From JAEUIA01 sp038330085 (GTDB lineage Bacteria > Planctomycetota > UBA1135 > GCA-002686595), in the NCBI GenBank assembly GCA_038330085.1, contig JBBQNP010000001.1, positions 1-64,000 of the forward strand: 64,000 nucleotides of DNA. The letters are read 5' to 3'. The notes beneath the pieces were generated by a model. It ran no database searches. It was given only the letters and a program-made list of their open reading frames with translations, and was not told where the DNA came from. Below, one piece after another: positions 41,538-49,974 of this stretch (position 1 is the first letter of the stretch; each line of letters opens with the position of its first letter). Both the position numbers and the translations under genes were made by a program.

Positions 41538-43283
41538 ATGTACCTCGTGAGATCGTTGCCCGCACTCGTCCTCACACTCCTGCCGGTGTCTGCTGCGGCA
41601 CAGGATCGTCTCCTGCCTGCGCTCGATTGCGCCAAGAAGACGCCCGAGCAGTGGATGGAAGAGTTCGCGACGGGCGACTCCCCCATCGCCGAGCCACTGT
41701 GGTGCCTGTACTGGAGCGACGCGCGCACGCCGCAGGTGCTCGACTTCCTCGAGAGCTGGCGTGCCAAGTTGCCGGATTCCCGGCCCATACCTGCATCAAC
41801 GCCCCCTCCACGCAACATCGGTCGCGAGATCGACGAGATCCAGACGCAGTGGAACATCGCACGCGCACCGTTGCAGCCTCAATGGACCGTACAGCGCGAG
41901 GGCGAAGTCCTGCACGAGCTCGATGCGATGCTCAAGGTCGTCGTCGCCACTCCAGGTCAGCCTGTCCCGACCGGGTCGTTCTGGTACCGCGTTCCATCAG
42001 GCCTCTTCCCCTACCCGATGGGGCTGTCGGAGGAGCCCGACGCACGCTTGTTGGAACGTCTCGCTTCCGACGACGCGTTCGAGATGACGCGTTCGGCCGT
42101 CACGCTGATCGCACGGCGACACGAATTGGCGCGCGCGATCCAGGCACTCGTGCGCGCGGCCGCTAAGGACAGGGTCGGAGCGCCAAAGGAAGATCCGATC
42201 GCTTCAGCGAACACCAACGACCAGTGCTGGAGGTTGTCGTGTCACCACGAGCGTGAACCTTGGACCGTGCAGGTCTTCGAGCTGCGCTACTTGCCGCACT
42301 ACGCGCTCGAGTGGGCGACGGGTGTCACCGATCGCGTTGGTGCCGGCATCGTGGCTCGGATGATCCTGAGATCGGACGAGGATGCTGCGGCGGTTGCGCT
42401 CGTCACACAGCCGGTCCCGGGCGGAACTGCGCTGCGACTTTCCGATGCCGGATGGAAGTTGCTCGACGACGCCTGGGCTACGCGGCGCGGTCATCTGAAT
42501 CCTCCGCACACCGACGCTGCGCCTGCGCCCACCAAACCGATGCGCATCGATCCGGCCTCGTTCTCCTTCGACACCCAGATCTCGCAGCTGTCGGATCCGG
42601 AGAACAAGCGCGATCGCAGCGATCGTGTGCTGCATGCAGGCGAGGCGATCCGACTGGCCCTGGTCCGCGGGGATTCCTTCGAGAGCGAGTTGCGTCCGTT
42701 GCTCGCCGAGCTGCAGGTCCCCTACACCGAACAGGGGGCGGACGGACCCGGGGACTGGTACGTGAACGCGCTCAACGTGATCGGCAGCCTGCGTCTGTCG
42801 ACGCCCGACGTCGCCGAAGCGTGCATCGGCGTGTTGCTGCAGAAGGAACACTTCAGCACCCATGTCGACCTGTGCATCCCGATCCTCGAGCGTTGCACGT
42901 TGAGCCTGCGACAGAAAGCGCTTGCCGTGCAGATGGACGACCAGTGGTTGTCGGAACCCTACTCGGCATTCTTCGCGCAGTTGGGTCCTGTCGCTGTCGA
43001 GCGCGCCGCTCGTCTGCGCACGCACGCGCAGGCCTGGAGCGACATGAGCGTGCTGGCCGACGTGCTGAAGATCTCTCGCCCTCACACGCACGACATCGAG
43101 ATGCTCATCGCGGCGCTCGAGCGCGGCTTCGTCACGGACAGACTGCAGGCCATCGCGATCCTCTCCGACCATTCGGACTTCGATTCGCCCGAGCTGCGTC
43201 GAGCGCTCGTCGCGGCCGGTGACGACATCGACGACGACGTGCGCGCCGCCGCGATCCGCGTGCGCAAGCAGCGCGCCTGGTGA
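41538..43283 (+). CDS. Secreted protein, unknown function, helical C-terminal half
   Basis: The protein has 581 residues from the ATG at 41538, which gives a clean signal peptide (VRSLPALVLTLLPVSAAAQ). An upstream in-frame extension overlaps the divergent gene and is not used. The first half contains two Cys-containing segments (PALDCAKKTPEQWMEEF, EPLWCLYWSDARTP). The second half is alpha-helical with HEAT-like pairs (VAEACIGVLLQKEHF, MLIAALERGFVTDRLQAIAI, ELRRALVAAGDDIDDDVRAA). No known family is recognised. Confidence 0.65.
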   Translation: MYLVRSLPALVLTLLPVSAAAQDRLLPALDCAKKTPEQWMEEFATGDSPIAEPLWCLYWSDARTPQVLDFLESWRAKLPDSRPIPASTPPPRNIGREIDEIQTQWNIARAPLQPQWTVQREGEVLHELDAMLKVVVATPGQPVPTGSFWYRVPSGLFPYPMGLSEEPDARLLERLASDDAFEMTRSAVTLIARRHELARAIQALVRAAAKDRVGAPKEDPIASANTNDQCWRLSCHHEREPWTVQVFELRYLPHYALEWATGVTDRVGAGIVARMILRSDEDAAAVALVTQPVPGGTALRLSDAGWKLLDDAWATRRGHLNPPHTDAAPAPTKPMRIDPASFSFDTQISQLSDPENKRDRSDRVLHAGEAIRLALVRGDSFESELRPLLAELQVPYTEQGADGPGDWYVNALNVIGSLRLSTPDVAEACIGVLLQKEHFSTHVDLCIPILERCTLSLRQKALAVQMDDQWLSEPYSAFFAQLGPVAVERAARLRTHAQAWSDMSVLADVLKISRPHTHDIEMLIAALERGFVTDRLQAIAILSDHSDFDSPELRRALVAAGDDIDDDVRAAAIRVRKQRAW

Positions 43284-43304
43284 TCGCGAGCTGCCCACCA
43301 AAGC

Positions 43305-43332
43305 AAGCGGCGCCGCGTATGCAGCGCCGCTT
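43305..43332. terminator. Hairpin between convergent genes
   Basis: A perfect 9-bp stem (AAGCGGCGC / GCGCCGCTT) with a 10-nt loop lies between the rightward gene ending at 43283 and the leftward gene ending at 43368. There is no U-tract. Bidirectional termination is inferred from position. Confidence 0.5.
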
Positions 43333-43367
43333 CCTCGATCTCGCCGTTTCGCGCCCGCGTCAAGCGA

Positions 43368-45851
43368 TCAAGGCTGCCACGTCGTCTCCACCCCGTTCGT
43401 CAAGTTGAACGTGTCGCTCGTGCAGAACGCTGCAGCGTTGCGGTACCAGCACTGGTACGTCCGCACGTCACCCGCACTGTCGAACCCGCGCACCGAAATC
43501 GGAACGTCGGCACCGATCGGATACTGCGATCCGCCACTCGCGTTCACCTTCATCGCCATGCGCACGATCGTCCCCCCCGCACAGCGCAAGCCGTCACCGA
43601 AGACCGCGCCCGCGCCGCCGTTCGCTTCGGTCGTGCCCTGGAAGTAGAGCGCGCTGCCGTCCGGCATGCCGCTCCCAACCAGGTGGAACGTGTCGCCCGC
43701 GATGCTCGCGGTCCCCGCGAACGCGAGACGTCCGGCGTTCCCGAACGAGTTGAGACAGCCCGCGCTCAGGCCGCTCGCGCTGTCGTTTCCGCACGGACAC
43801 GCCGTGCCCGATCCATCTCCCGCGCAGAACGCGAACGTGATGTTGCCGCGCGTCGGGACCTCACCCGCGGCGAGCGCACTGGCCGGACCGCCTGACTTCC
43901 ACAGCCCGATCGACACGAACCCGTTCGCCGGGCCGACGTCCGCGTCGAAGCGGAAGTTGTAGGTCGAGCTCCAGCGGATCGCATTGGCGCTCGCGTTCAC
44001 CGCTTGCGTCTCCGTCGCCCACGTGACCGAGCTCGCGCCGACCGTCGGCGTCCAGTCGAGGCCGCTGAAGTTCACGTTTCCCGGACCGTCGCCGTCGTGG
44101 TAACTCACGTCGTGGAAGCCCAGGTTCGTGATTGTCGCACCGAGCGGGATCGGAACCGTGAACGCACCCGCGTTGCGATCGCTGTTCATGTTCAGCACCG
44201 CGTACTCGTAGTGCCACACGCCGCCGCCGAGGTTCGTCGCGTGCGAGCCCAGAAGGAACAGCCCGTCGTTCGGCACGTGCACGTCGGTCACCACGACGCC
44301 CGGCTCCACGACCGGCCACGCACGCAAGGCCTGCGTCGCGCGCTGCGTCGCACCCAGCAAGCCGAACGTGAAGTCGCCTGGTCCACCGCTGCACGAGAGC
44401 CCGACGTAGCTGGCGTTGTTGTCGCCGTTGCCCGCTTGCGCATCGTCTTGATTGACGTACGTCACCTCGCCGAAGAAGCGCGTCGTGGTCGTCGCCGTGG
44501 GCTCGAGCTCGCTGAGCGCGACCTGACAACGCCGCGCCTGCGCTCCGGCCCAGGCCGGGTTCGCCGGCGGATACGTGTACACGCCGTTCTGCGCGTTGAC
44601 CTGCCAGCGCGGACCCGCGCTCGACTGGTTGCCGTTCAGGCCCGAGCCATAGACGTCGGAGCAGCCGACGCCGAGACCGCCGCCGCCGCCCTGACACGTG
44701 CAGCACGTGCTGCCCGAGCCGGCCGCGAACGCGTGCTTGAGCCAGCTCATGCCCAGCTGCTCGAAGCGACCTGCGCCGTTCACGACCTTGTAGCGGTAGA
44801 GCGTGCTGCCGATGACCGGGTGCAGGTTGGTGTTGGCCTGCCACGAGAGCACCGCCGTGCCGATGTTGCACGCATCGGTGCCGAGCGAAATCGCGTCGAC
44901 ACCGCTTGCCGCCACCGTGTTGCCGACGTCCGTGACGTTGCCGACGATCACGTCAGGCCCCGTGTTCCCACCGCAACCGCCGATGCTCGGCGTGATGCTG
45001 AACGTACCCGCTCCCCCGGTCGAGCTGCCGTTCGTGAGACCGAGCTGCACGATGTATTGCTGTCCCGCGGTGCACGCGAACGTCACGCGCGTCTGGACGC
45101 CGCACGAGTCGTCGTTGCACGCGATCGCAGACCCGCTCGGGCAACCTGACCCGGCGTACACGGCAATCTTGGTGTTGATGGTCGTCGTGCCGCACGTGCT
45201 GATGCGCGCGCCGGGATCCGTGTACGGCGCGGTCCATGTGAACCAGAGGTCCTGCGCGATGCCTTGGCCGGAGCCGAAGCTGCAGACCGAGTTGGTCTGA
45301 CCCTGCGCGCTCGTCGAAGCCAAGCCGTTGTCGAAGGAGAAGGGCCCTTGTCCCGTGATCGGCGTCGTCGACGTGCATTCGTCGTTCGTCGGTGGGCCGG
45401 GGTAGGTCATGTTGAACGTGCCGCTGAATGCCGCCGTCGTCGAGAACGAGCCGATCTGCAACAGGTACGTGTTGCCGGCGACGGTCGTGAACGTAACGCG
45501 CGACTGGTTGCCGCAAGCCTGGTCGTTGCAGGCCAGCAGTGCGCCCGGAGCCGGACAGGTCGCGCTGTTCCAGGCGGCGATGACCGTGTCGCCCGAGGTG
45601 CCTCCGCACGTGGTGAACGTGGCCGTGCGGGACAGCGTCGCAGTCCATGCGAACCACACGTCGCGGTTCGCAACGATGCACGAGGGCCCTTGTTGCGAAC
45701 TGTTGGTCGCGCCGACGTTGGTGACGGCGTAGGTGCCCGGACCGGAGATCGGGGTGGCCGTCGAACAGTCATCGCTGCCTTGGGCGCGGGCGCCGGCGGC
45801 GAGGGAGAGGAGGCCGAACAGAACGGAGAAGACGGGTAGTAAGCGCTTCAT
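43368..45851 (-). CDS. Secreted protein with paired PPC-like domains and Cys-rich C-terminal module
   Basis: The protein has 827 residues from the ATG at 45851 (MKRLLPVFSVLFGLLSLAAG). The longer frame adds residues without signal character. Residues of about 27-255 hold two repeats resembling bacterial pre-peptidase C-terminal (PPC) domains: DDCSTATPISGPGTY and DVWFAWTATLSRTATFTTCG, then DECTSTTPITGQGPF and DLWFTWTAPYTDPGARISTC. The middle section (about 260-660) is Gly/Asn-rich and contains CCTCQGGGGG. The shared module begins near 672 (FCAGDGSGTACPCGND) and ends FCTSDTFNLTNGVETTWQP. Probably surface-located. Confidence 0.8.
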   Translation of the reverse strand: MKRLLPVFSVLFGLLSLAAGARAQGSDDCSTATPISGPGTYAVTNVGATNSSQQGPSCIVANRDVWFAWTATLSRTATFTTCGGTSGDTVIAAWNSATCPAPGALLACNDQACGNQSRVTFTTVAGNTYLLQIGSFSTTAAFSGTFNMTYPGPPTNDECTSTTPITGQGPFSFDNGLASTSAQGQTNSVCSFGSGQGIAQDLWFTWTAPYTDPGARISTCGTTTINTKIAVYAGSGCPSGSAIACNDDSCGVQTRVTFACTAGQQYIVQLGLTNGSSTGGAGTFSITPSIGGCGGNTGPDVIVGNVTDVGNTVAASGVDAISLGTDACNIGTAVLSWQANTNLHPVIGSTLYRYKVVNGAGRFEQLGMSWLKHAFAAGSGSTCCTCQGGGGGLGVGCSDVYGSGLNGNQSSAGPRWQVNAQNGVYTYPPANPAWAGAQARRCQVALSELEPTATTTTRFFGEVTYVNQDDAQAGNGDNNASYVGLSCSGGPGDFTFGLLGATQRATQALRAWPVVEPGVVVTDVHVPNDGLFLLGSHATNLGGGVWHYEYAVLNMNSDRNAGAFTVPIPLGATITNLGFHDVSYHDGDGPGNVNFSGLDWTPTVGASSVTWATETQAVNASANAIRWSSTYNFRFDADVGPANGFVSIGLWKSGGPASALAAGEVPTRGNITFAFCAGDGSGTACPCGNDSASGLSAGCLNSFGNAGRLAFAGTASIAGDTFHLVGSGMPDGSALYFQGTTEANGGAGAVFGDGLRCAGGTIVRMAMKVNASGGSQYPIGADVPISVRGFDSAGDVRTYQCWYRNAAAFCTSDTFNLTNGVETTWQP

Positions 45852-46037
45852 GGGGGGATCTCGACCAAGCTTTGGGTTTGGCGAAGCGACAAGGAACCGT
45901 GGTCCGTATCCCACACCGAGGTTCGGGTTTCACGCGGTCGACGCTCGAATTCGAAAAGAACTCGAGTCCGCTGCCATCGAAGTGCACGGGCTGGTCGTCT
46001 GCCCTCTGAACCATGCAGGTGCCCCCTCGATGCGAAC

Positions 46038-46069
46038 GCAGGCGGCGCCGCGAGTGCGACGCCGCCTGC
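46038..46069 (-). terminator. Hairpin 3' of a secreted-protein gene
   Basis: A perfect 10-bp stem (GCAGGCGGCG / CGCCGCCTGC) with a 12-nt loop lies 54 nt downstream of the leftward stop at 46123. No U-tract follows. Confidence 0.5.
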
Positions 46070-46122
46070 ATTCTGAACGGGTCGCGTCGACCCGTTCGAA
46101 TCAGTGCCCAATCAAGCCTGAA

Positions 46123-47802
46123 TCACGGTGCCCACACGACCGACAGGCCGTTCGACAGGTTCGAGTGCGTGCCGCAAGCGCTCGGGAACGTGCGGAACCA
46201 AGCCTGGTAGTTGTACGCGCCGCCCGCGGCCGGGATGGCGCCGCGCACGGAGACGCTCGGATCACCGGCTTCGGGATAGGTGGCGGTCGTACCCAGGTGC
46301 AGCTTCGGACCGAGGCGCGCCACGTTGCCCCCCGCACAGCGCAGACCGTCGTTGAAGGGCGCGCTCACCTGCGCATCACCCTGGAAGAACAAGACGGTGC
46401 CCGAATTTCCCGCGGGCTGTTGCAGGTTGCTCACGGTGAGCACGAGCGAGTCCGCGGACACCGACGTGATGCCCGAGCCGACGAGTGCTGCGCCGCCCGA
46501 TGTGTGCGCGCAACCTTGATGAGCGCCGACTGCGGAGTTGTTGCCGCACGGGCAGGCCGTGCCCGAACCGTCGCCGAAGCAGTAGGGCGTGCCGCCGTTC
46601 TGCTCGCAGCTGTCCGGAATGCTGTTGTGGTTCAGGTCGACGCTGATGCCCAGCGCAATGTCGCACCCATCCGGAATGTTGTTCGCGTTGCAGTCGGGGC
46701 CCGCGCTGCACGTCGTCGGCAGGAAGCGCAGTCCGCGGAACACTGTGTTCGTCCCCGGCGTCGCGACGAGGCTGAACGCGGAGCCCGCACCTGCGTCGAC
46801 CACGCGCATGATCTTGTTGTCGCCCGTCGTCGCGAACAGCACGCTCGTCGTGCCGATGAGCGTGCCGGTCACGCTGCGGCAGCCGATGTTCGTCGCCGGG
46901 TTCAGCGTGTACTGCAGCAACCAAGTCGTGCCGTTGAACGTCCACTTCTGGATGCCGCCCGCTGCGCTCGCGCGGTCGTCGGCGACGTACAGCGTGCTCG
47001 CGTCGGCGAAGAAGTAGTCGTAGCTCGAAGGACCCGACGCCGTCGGGAACCCGGGCAGGATCGCGGTCGTCTGTCCGCTCGTCGTCGGCAATCCGCTGCC
47101 CACGGTGGACACACCTTGGAACGTGAGCGAAGCGCTCGAGACATACAGCTGGCCGCCGAAGATGCCGACCACGCGCGTGTTGGTCGGCGTCGTGCTCAAG
47201 AACGTCGAGGTCGTCGCGCCGAGGCCCGCGACGTAACGCACGCCGCCGGCCGTGCCCGAGGCCGTGCCCGCCGTCCAGAACTGCGTGCCGTCGTCACTCG
47301 TCGCGCTGCGGAGGTTGTTCGCGGTGTACGCATCGGTGAGCGCGGTGCTCGTGTCGACGTTGCCGCTCATGTCGGTGCGCGCGATGACGCGGACGGCGCT
47401 CGAGGCCACGACGCCCGTGGTTCCGGGCACGGCGCCGTAGCCGACGTTGATCAGGTACTGCCCGTTTGCTGACAGCGAGAGGAACCCCTCCGACGTCGCG
47501 GAGCCCGAGTCGGTCAGCGGCTGGTTGGAACCGCTCACCGCCGTCGGCATCGAAATCGTCTGAACGAGCGCGCCGCCCGGGCTGTACTCGTCGAGGAAGA
47601 CGGGGGTTGCCGCGCTGGAGAGCGCAACGGAGCCGTCGCCGAGACGCACGATGACGAGGTTGCCCGGCGTCAGATTGCTGGCGTGCACTTGTGCCGCTGC
47701 GAAGAGCCAAGTTCCCAAGCCGAGCAGGCCGATGCGGCCGGAGTTCACGAGTGCCATCCGCGAAATCGCAGACAGACGAGCAGAGGTCGAGCCATCGAAC
47801 AT
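46123..47802 (-). CDS. Secreted WD/propeller-like protein with Cys-rich C-terminal module (tandem copy 1)
   Basis: This 559-residue protein has a signal segment (GRIGLLGLGTWLFAAAQVHA). Residues of about 45-365 are a beta-rich repeat domain with propeller-like character: NLVIVRLGDGSVALSSAAT, SEGFLSLSANGQYLINVGYG and YDYFFADASTLYVADDRAS. Residues 367-400 hold calcium-type loops (DCNANNIPDGCDIALG, DLNHNSIPDSCE). The shared module starts near 405 (YCFGDGSGTACPCGNNS) and ends SNLSNGLSVVWAP. It is a close paralog of the gene at 48143-49807, same direction, and both start contexts read GGAGACCT just before ATG. Confidence 0.8.
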   Translation of the reverse strand: MFDGSTSARLSAISRMALVNSGRIGLLGLGTWLFAAAQVHASNLTPGNLVIVRLGDGSVALSSAATPVFLDEYSPGGALVQTISMPTAVSGSNQPLTDSGSATSEGFLSLSANGQYLINVGYGAVPGTTGVVASSAVRVIARTDMSGNVDTSTALTDAYTANNLRSATSDDGTQFWTAGTASGTAGGVRYVAGLGATTSTFLSTTPTNTRVVGIFGGQLYVSSASLTFQGVSTVGSGLPTTSGQTTAILPGFPTASGPSSYDYFFADASTLYVADDRASAAGGIQKWTFNGTTWLLQYTLNPATNIGCRSVTGTLIGTTSVLFATTGDNKIMRVVDAGAGSAFSLVATPGTNTVFRGLRFLPTTCSAGPDCNANNIPDGCDIALGISVDLNHNSIPDSCEQNGGTPYCFGDGSGTACPCGNNSAVGAHQGCAHTSGGAALVGSGITSVSADSLVLTVSNLQQPAGNSGTVLFFQGDAQVSAPFNDGLRCAGGNVARLGPKLHLGTTATYPEAGDPSVSVRGAIPAAGGAYNYQAWFRTFPSACGTHSNLSNGLSVVWAP

Positions 47803-48142
47803 GAGAAGGTCTCCACGACCACGTTGGGTCGTCAGTCACGGTTGATTCGTCAGTGAGGATCGCGGCAGGACGCGTTTTGCACCCCGGAGGAGACGTCCGC
47901 CTTTGCGACTCGACGTCCCGCGCGAGGGAGCGTCCGGCTGTGGACGATGCCGGGGCGCCATCGGCTCCGGTTCCCTCTCAGCGCAGGGTGAACGACCTCT
48001 GTCCACCGCTCGATGAACGCTCGGTCAAGATTCGATGAGGTGGGTCGCAGCCATCGGCACGTTGACGCAGAGAATGGCTCGATACGAAGGGAGCGGTGCC
48101 CACTCCGGCGCCGCTCCCTTCGATGCGTAGTTCAGCGCGCTT
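47803..48142. other. Intergenic region between tandem paralogs
   Basis: This 340-nt gap between two co-oriented paralogs contains a hairpin at 48086-48121 that follows the upstream gene. About 280 nt of unassigned sequence, which should include the promoter of the downstream copy, make up the rest. No coding frame is convincing. Confidence 0.45.
48086..48121 (-). terminator. Hairpin 3' of a secreted-protein gene
   Basis: A perfect 11-bp stem (GAAGGGAGCGG / CCGCTCCCTTC) with a 14-nt loop lies 22 nt downstream of the leftward stop at 48143. No U-tract follows. Confidence 0.5.
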
Positions 48143-49807
48143 CTACATCTGCCACGGCACGGACACGCCGTTCGACAAGTTCGAGTGCTGCCCGCACACG
48201 CTCGGGAACGTGCGGTACCACACCTGGTAGTTGTAGCCGCCGCCCCCGGCCGCGATGCCGCCGCGCACGGAGATGCTCGGATCGCCGGGTCCCGGATAGC
48301 TCGCTGTCGTGCCCGTGTGCGACTTGACGCCCAAGCGCACCTGGTTGCCACCGACGCAGCGCAATCCGTCGTTGAAGGGCACGTTCGTAGCCGCGTCGCC
48401 CTGGAAGAACAGCGCCGACCCCACTCCGCCCGGAGGCGGCGGCAGGTTCGTCACGGTGAGCACGAGTGAGTCGGCCGACACGCTCGGCGTGCCCGAGCCG
48501 AGGAGCGCTGCACCGCCGGCTCCGTGCGTGCAGCCCTGACCGGAACCCGGGCTGGAGTTGTTCATGCACGGGCAACCCGAATAACCGAAGCAGTACGGCG
48601 TGCCGCCGTTTTGCTCGCACGAATCCGGGATGGCGTTGTGGTTGACGTCGGCGCTCAATCCGAACGCGATGTCGCACGCGTCCGAGATGGAGTTGCCGTT
48701 GCAGTCCGCTCCACCGGTGCACACGACCGGAGCGATGCGGACGCCGCGGAACGCGGTGTTCGTCGGGGCGGTGGCGAGCGTCGTGAAGACAGAGGCGAGC
48801 CCGACATCTGTGGTGCGCACGAGTTGGTTCGCGCTGCTCAGCGCGGTCGTGGCGTAGAGGATCGTGCTCGCGCCGAGCGTCACTCCGGTGAGGCCGCGAC
48901 AGCCGATCGTCCCGGGCGCGATCGTGTATTGGAGGGTCCAGGTCCCGGCGGATTGAGTCCACTTCTGGATCCCGCCGCCGGATACTGCGGCGCGATCGTC
49001 AGCGACGTAGAGCGTGTTGGCGTCGGCGAAGAAGTAGTCATAGGAGGACGGGCCGGCTGTGATCGGGAAGCCGGAGAGAAGCGTCACCGTCTGGCCGCTG
49101 GTGGTGGGCAGGCCCGTCCCGACGGTGGACACGCCCAGGAACGGAGTCGAGCCGCTGGACACGTAGAGCTGTCCCGCGAAGATGCCGATCACACGCTGGT
49201 TCGTGGGCGCGCCCATGCTGATCAGCGTCGAGGTCGTGGCGGCCAGGGCCGCGTAGCGGGTTCCGCCCACGGAGCCACCCGTCCAGAACTGCATGCCGTT
49301 GTCGCTCGTCGCGCTGCGGATGTTGCCGGCCGAGTAGGCGTCGGAGAGCGCCGTGCTCGTGTCGATGCTCCCGTTCAGGTCGATGCGCGCCACGACGCGC
49401 GGGATGGTGGCGCTCGTCGTTCCTGCGATCGCAGTGGTGCCCGGCGCCACGCCGTACCCGCCGCACACGATGTACTGACCGTCGCTCGAGAGGTTCAAGA
49501 AACCCTCCGAGGTCGAACTGCCGGCATTCGTGAACGGCATGTTGGCTCCGCTCGCCGTCGTCGGCATCGGAAAGGTCGCCACGAGCGCCCCGGCCGGAGT
49601 GAAATCGTCGAGAAACGAGGCGGTCGATGCGCTGGTAAGGGCTGCGGATCCGTCACCGACTCGGAGCACGACGATGTTGCCCGTGAGCGACACCGTGCCT
49701 GCGCTCGCGCTGGCTCCCGAAAGGACGGTCAGTCCGATGACGAGGGGGAAGGCGAGTGAGCGTGGGATTCGGCGTGAGGACTCGATGCGGATCGCGGTGT
49801 CGAACAT
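48143..49807 (-). CDS. Secreted propeller-like protein with Cys-rich C-terminal module (tandem copy 2)
   Basis: This 554-residue protein has a signal segment (FPLVIGLTVLSGASASAG). It is colinear with the gene at 46123: NIVVLRVGDGSAALTSAST, GFLNLSSDGQYIVCGGYGV, YDYFFADANTLYVADDRAA, calcium-type loops (DCNGNSISDACDIAFG, DVNHNAIPDSCE), then the C-terminal module. In this copy the opening motif of the module is altered to YCFGYSGCPCMNNS, missing the GDGSGTA stretch. The rest (FNDGLRCVGGNQ, YNYQVWYRTFP, SNLSNGVSVPW) is intact. Tandem duplication is clear. Confidence 0.8.
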   Translation of the reverse strand: MFDTAIRIESSRRIPRSLAFPLVIGLTVLSGASASAGTVSLTGNIVVLRVGDGSAALTSASTASFLDDFTPAGALVATFPMPTTASGANMPFTNAGSSTSEGFLNLSSDGQYIVCGGYGVAPGTTAIAGTTSATIPRVVARIDLNGSIDTSTALSDAYSAGNIRSATSDNGMQFWTGGSVGGTRYAALAATTSTLISMGAPTNQRVIGIFAGQLYVSSGSTPFLGVSTVGTGLPTTSGQTVTLLSGFPITAGPSSYDYFFADANTLYVADDRAAVSGGGIQKWTQSAGTWTLQYTIAPGTIGCRGLTGVTLGASTILYATTALSSANQLVRTTDVGLASVFTTLATAPTNTAFRGVRIAPVVCTGGADCNGNSISDACDIAFGLSADVNHNAIPDSCEQNGGTPYCFGYSGCPCMNNSSPGSGQGCTHGAGGAALLGSGTPSVSADSLVLTVTNLPPPPGGVGSALFFQGDAATNVPFNDGLRCVGGNQVRLGVKSHTGTTASYPGPGDPSISVRGGIAAGGGGYNYQVWYRTFPSVCGQHSNLSNGVSVPWQM

Positions 49808-49819
49808 GGGGAGGTCTCC

Positions 49820-49864
49820 GTTGTCGGGGGTGCCGTTGTCTGTGGTGCCGGTGTCGGTGGTGAC
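49820..49864. repeat. 15-bp tandem repeat, three units
   Basis: Units GTTGTCGGGGGTGCC, GTTGTCTGTGGTGCC and GGTGTCGGTGGTGAC stand in tandem 13 nt upstream of the start of the 48143-49807 gene, inside its 5' untranslated or promoter region. Confidence 0.7.
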
Positions 49865-49974
49865 AATGCGGCTGTGAGCGGCCGCTCTGACCGCACGATT
49901 CTAGGCACGTTTCGCCGGGCGTGGCTCCCCCCGACACGAATGTCCAAAGACCACCGGAGGCGGTCCTACCGGAA

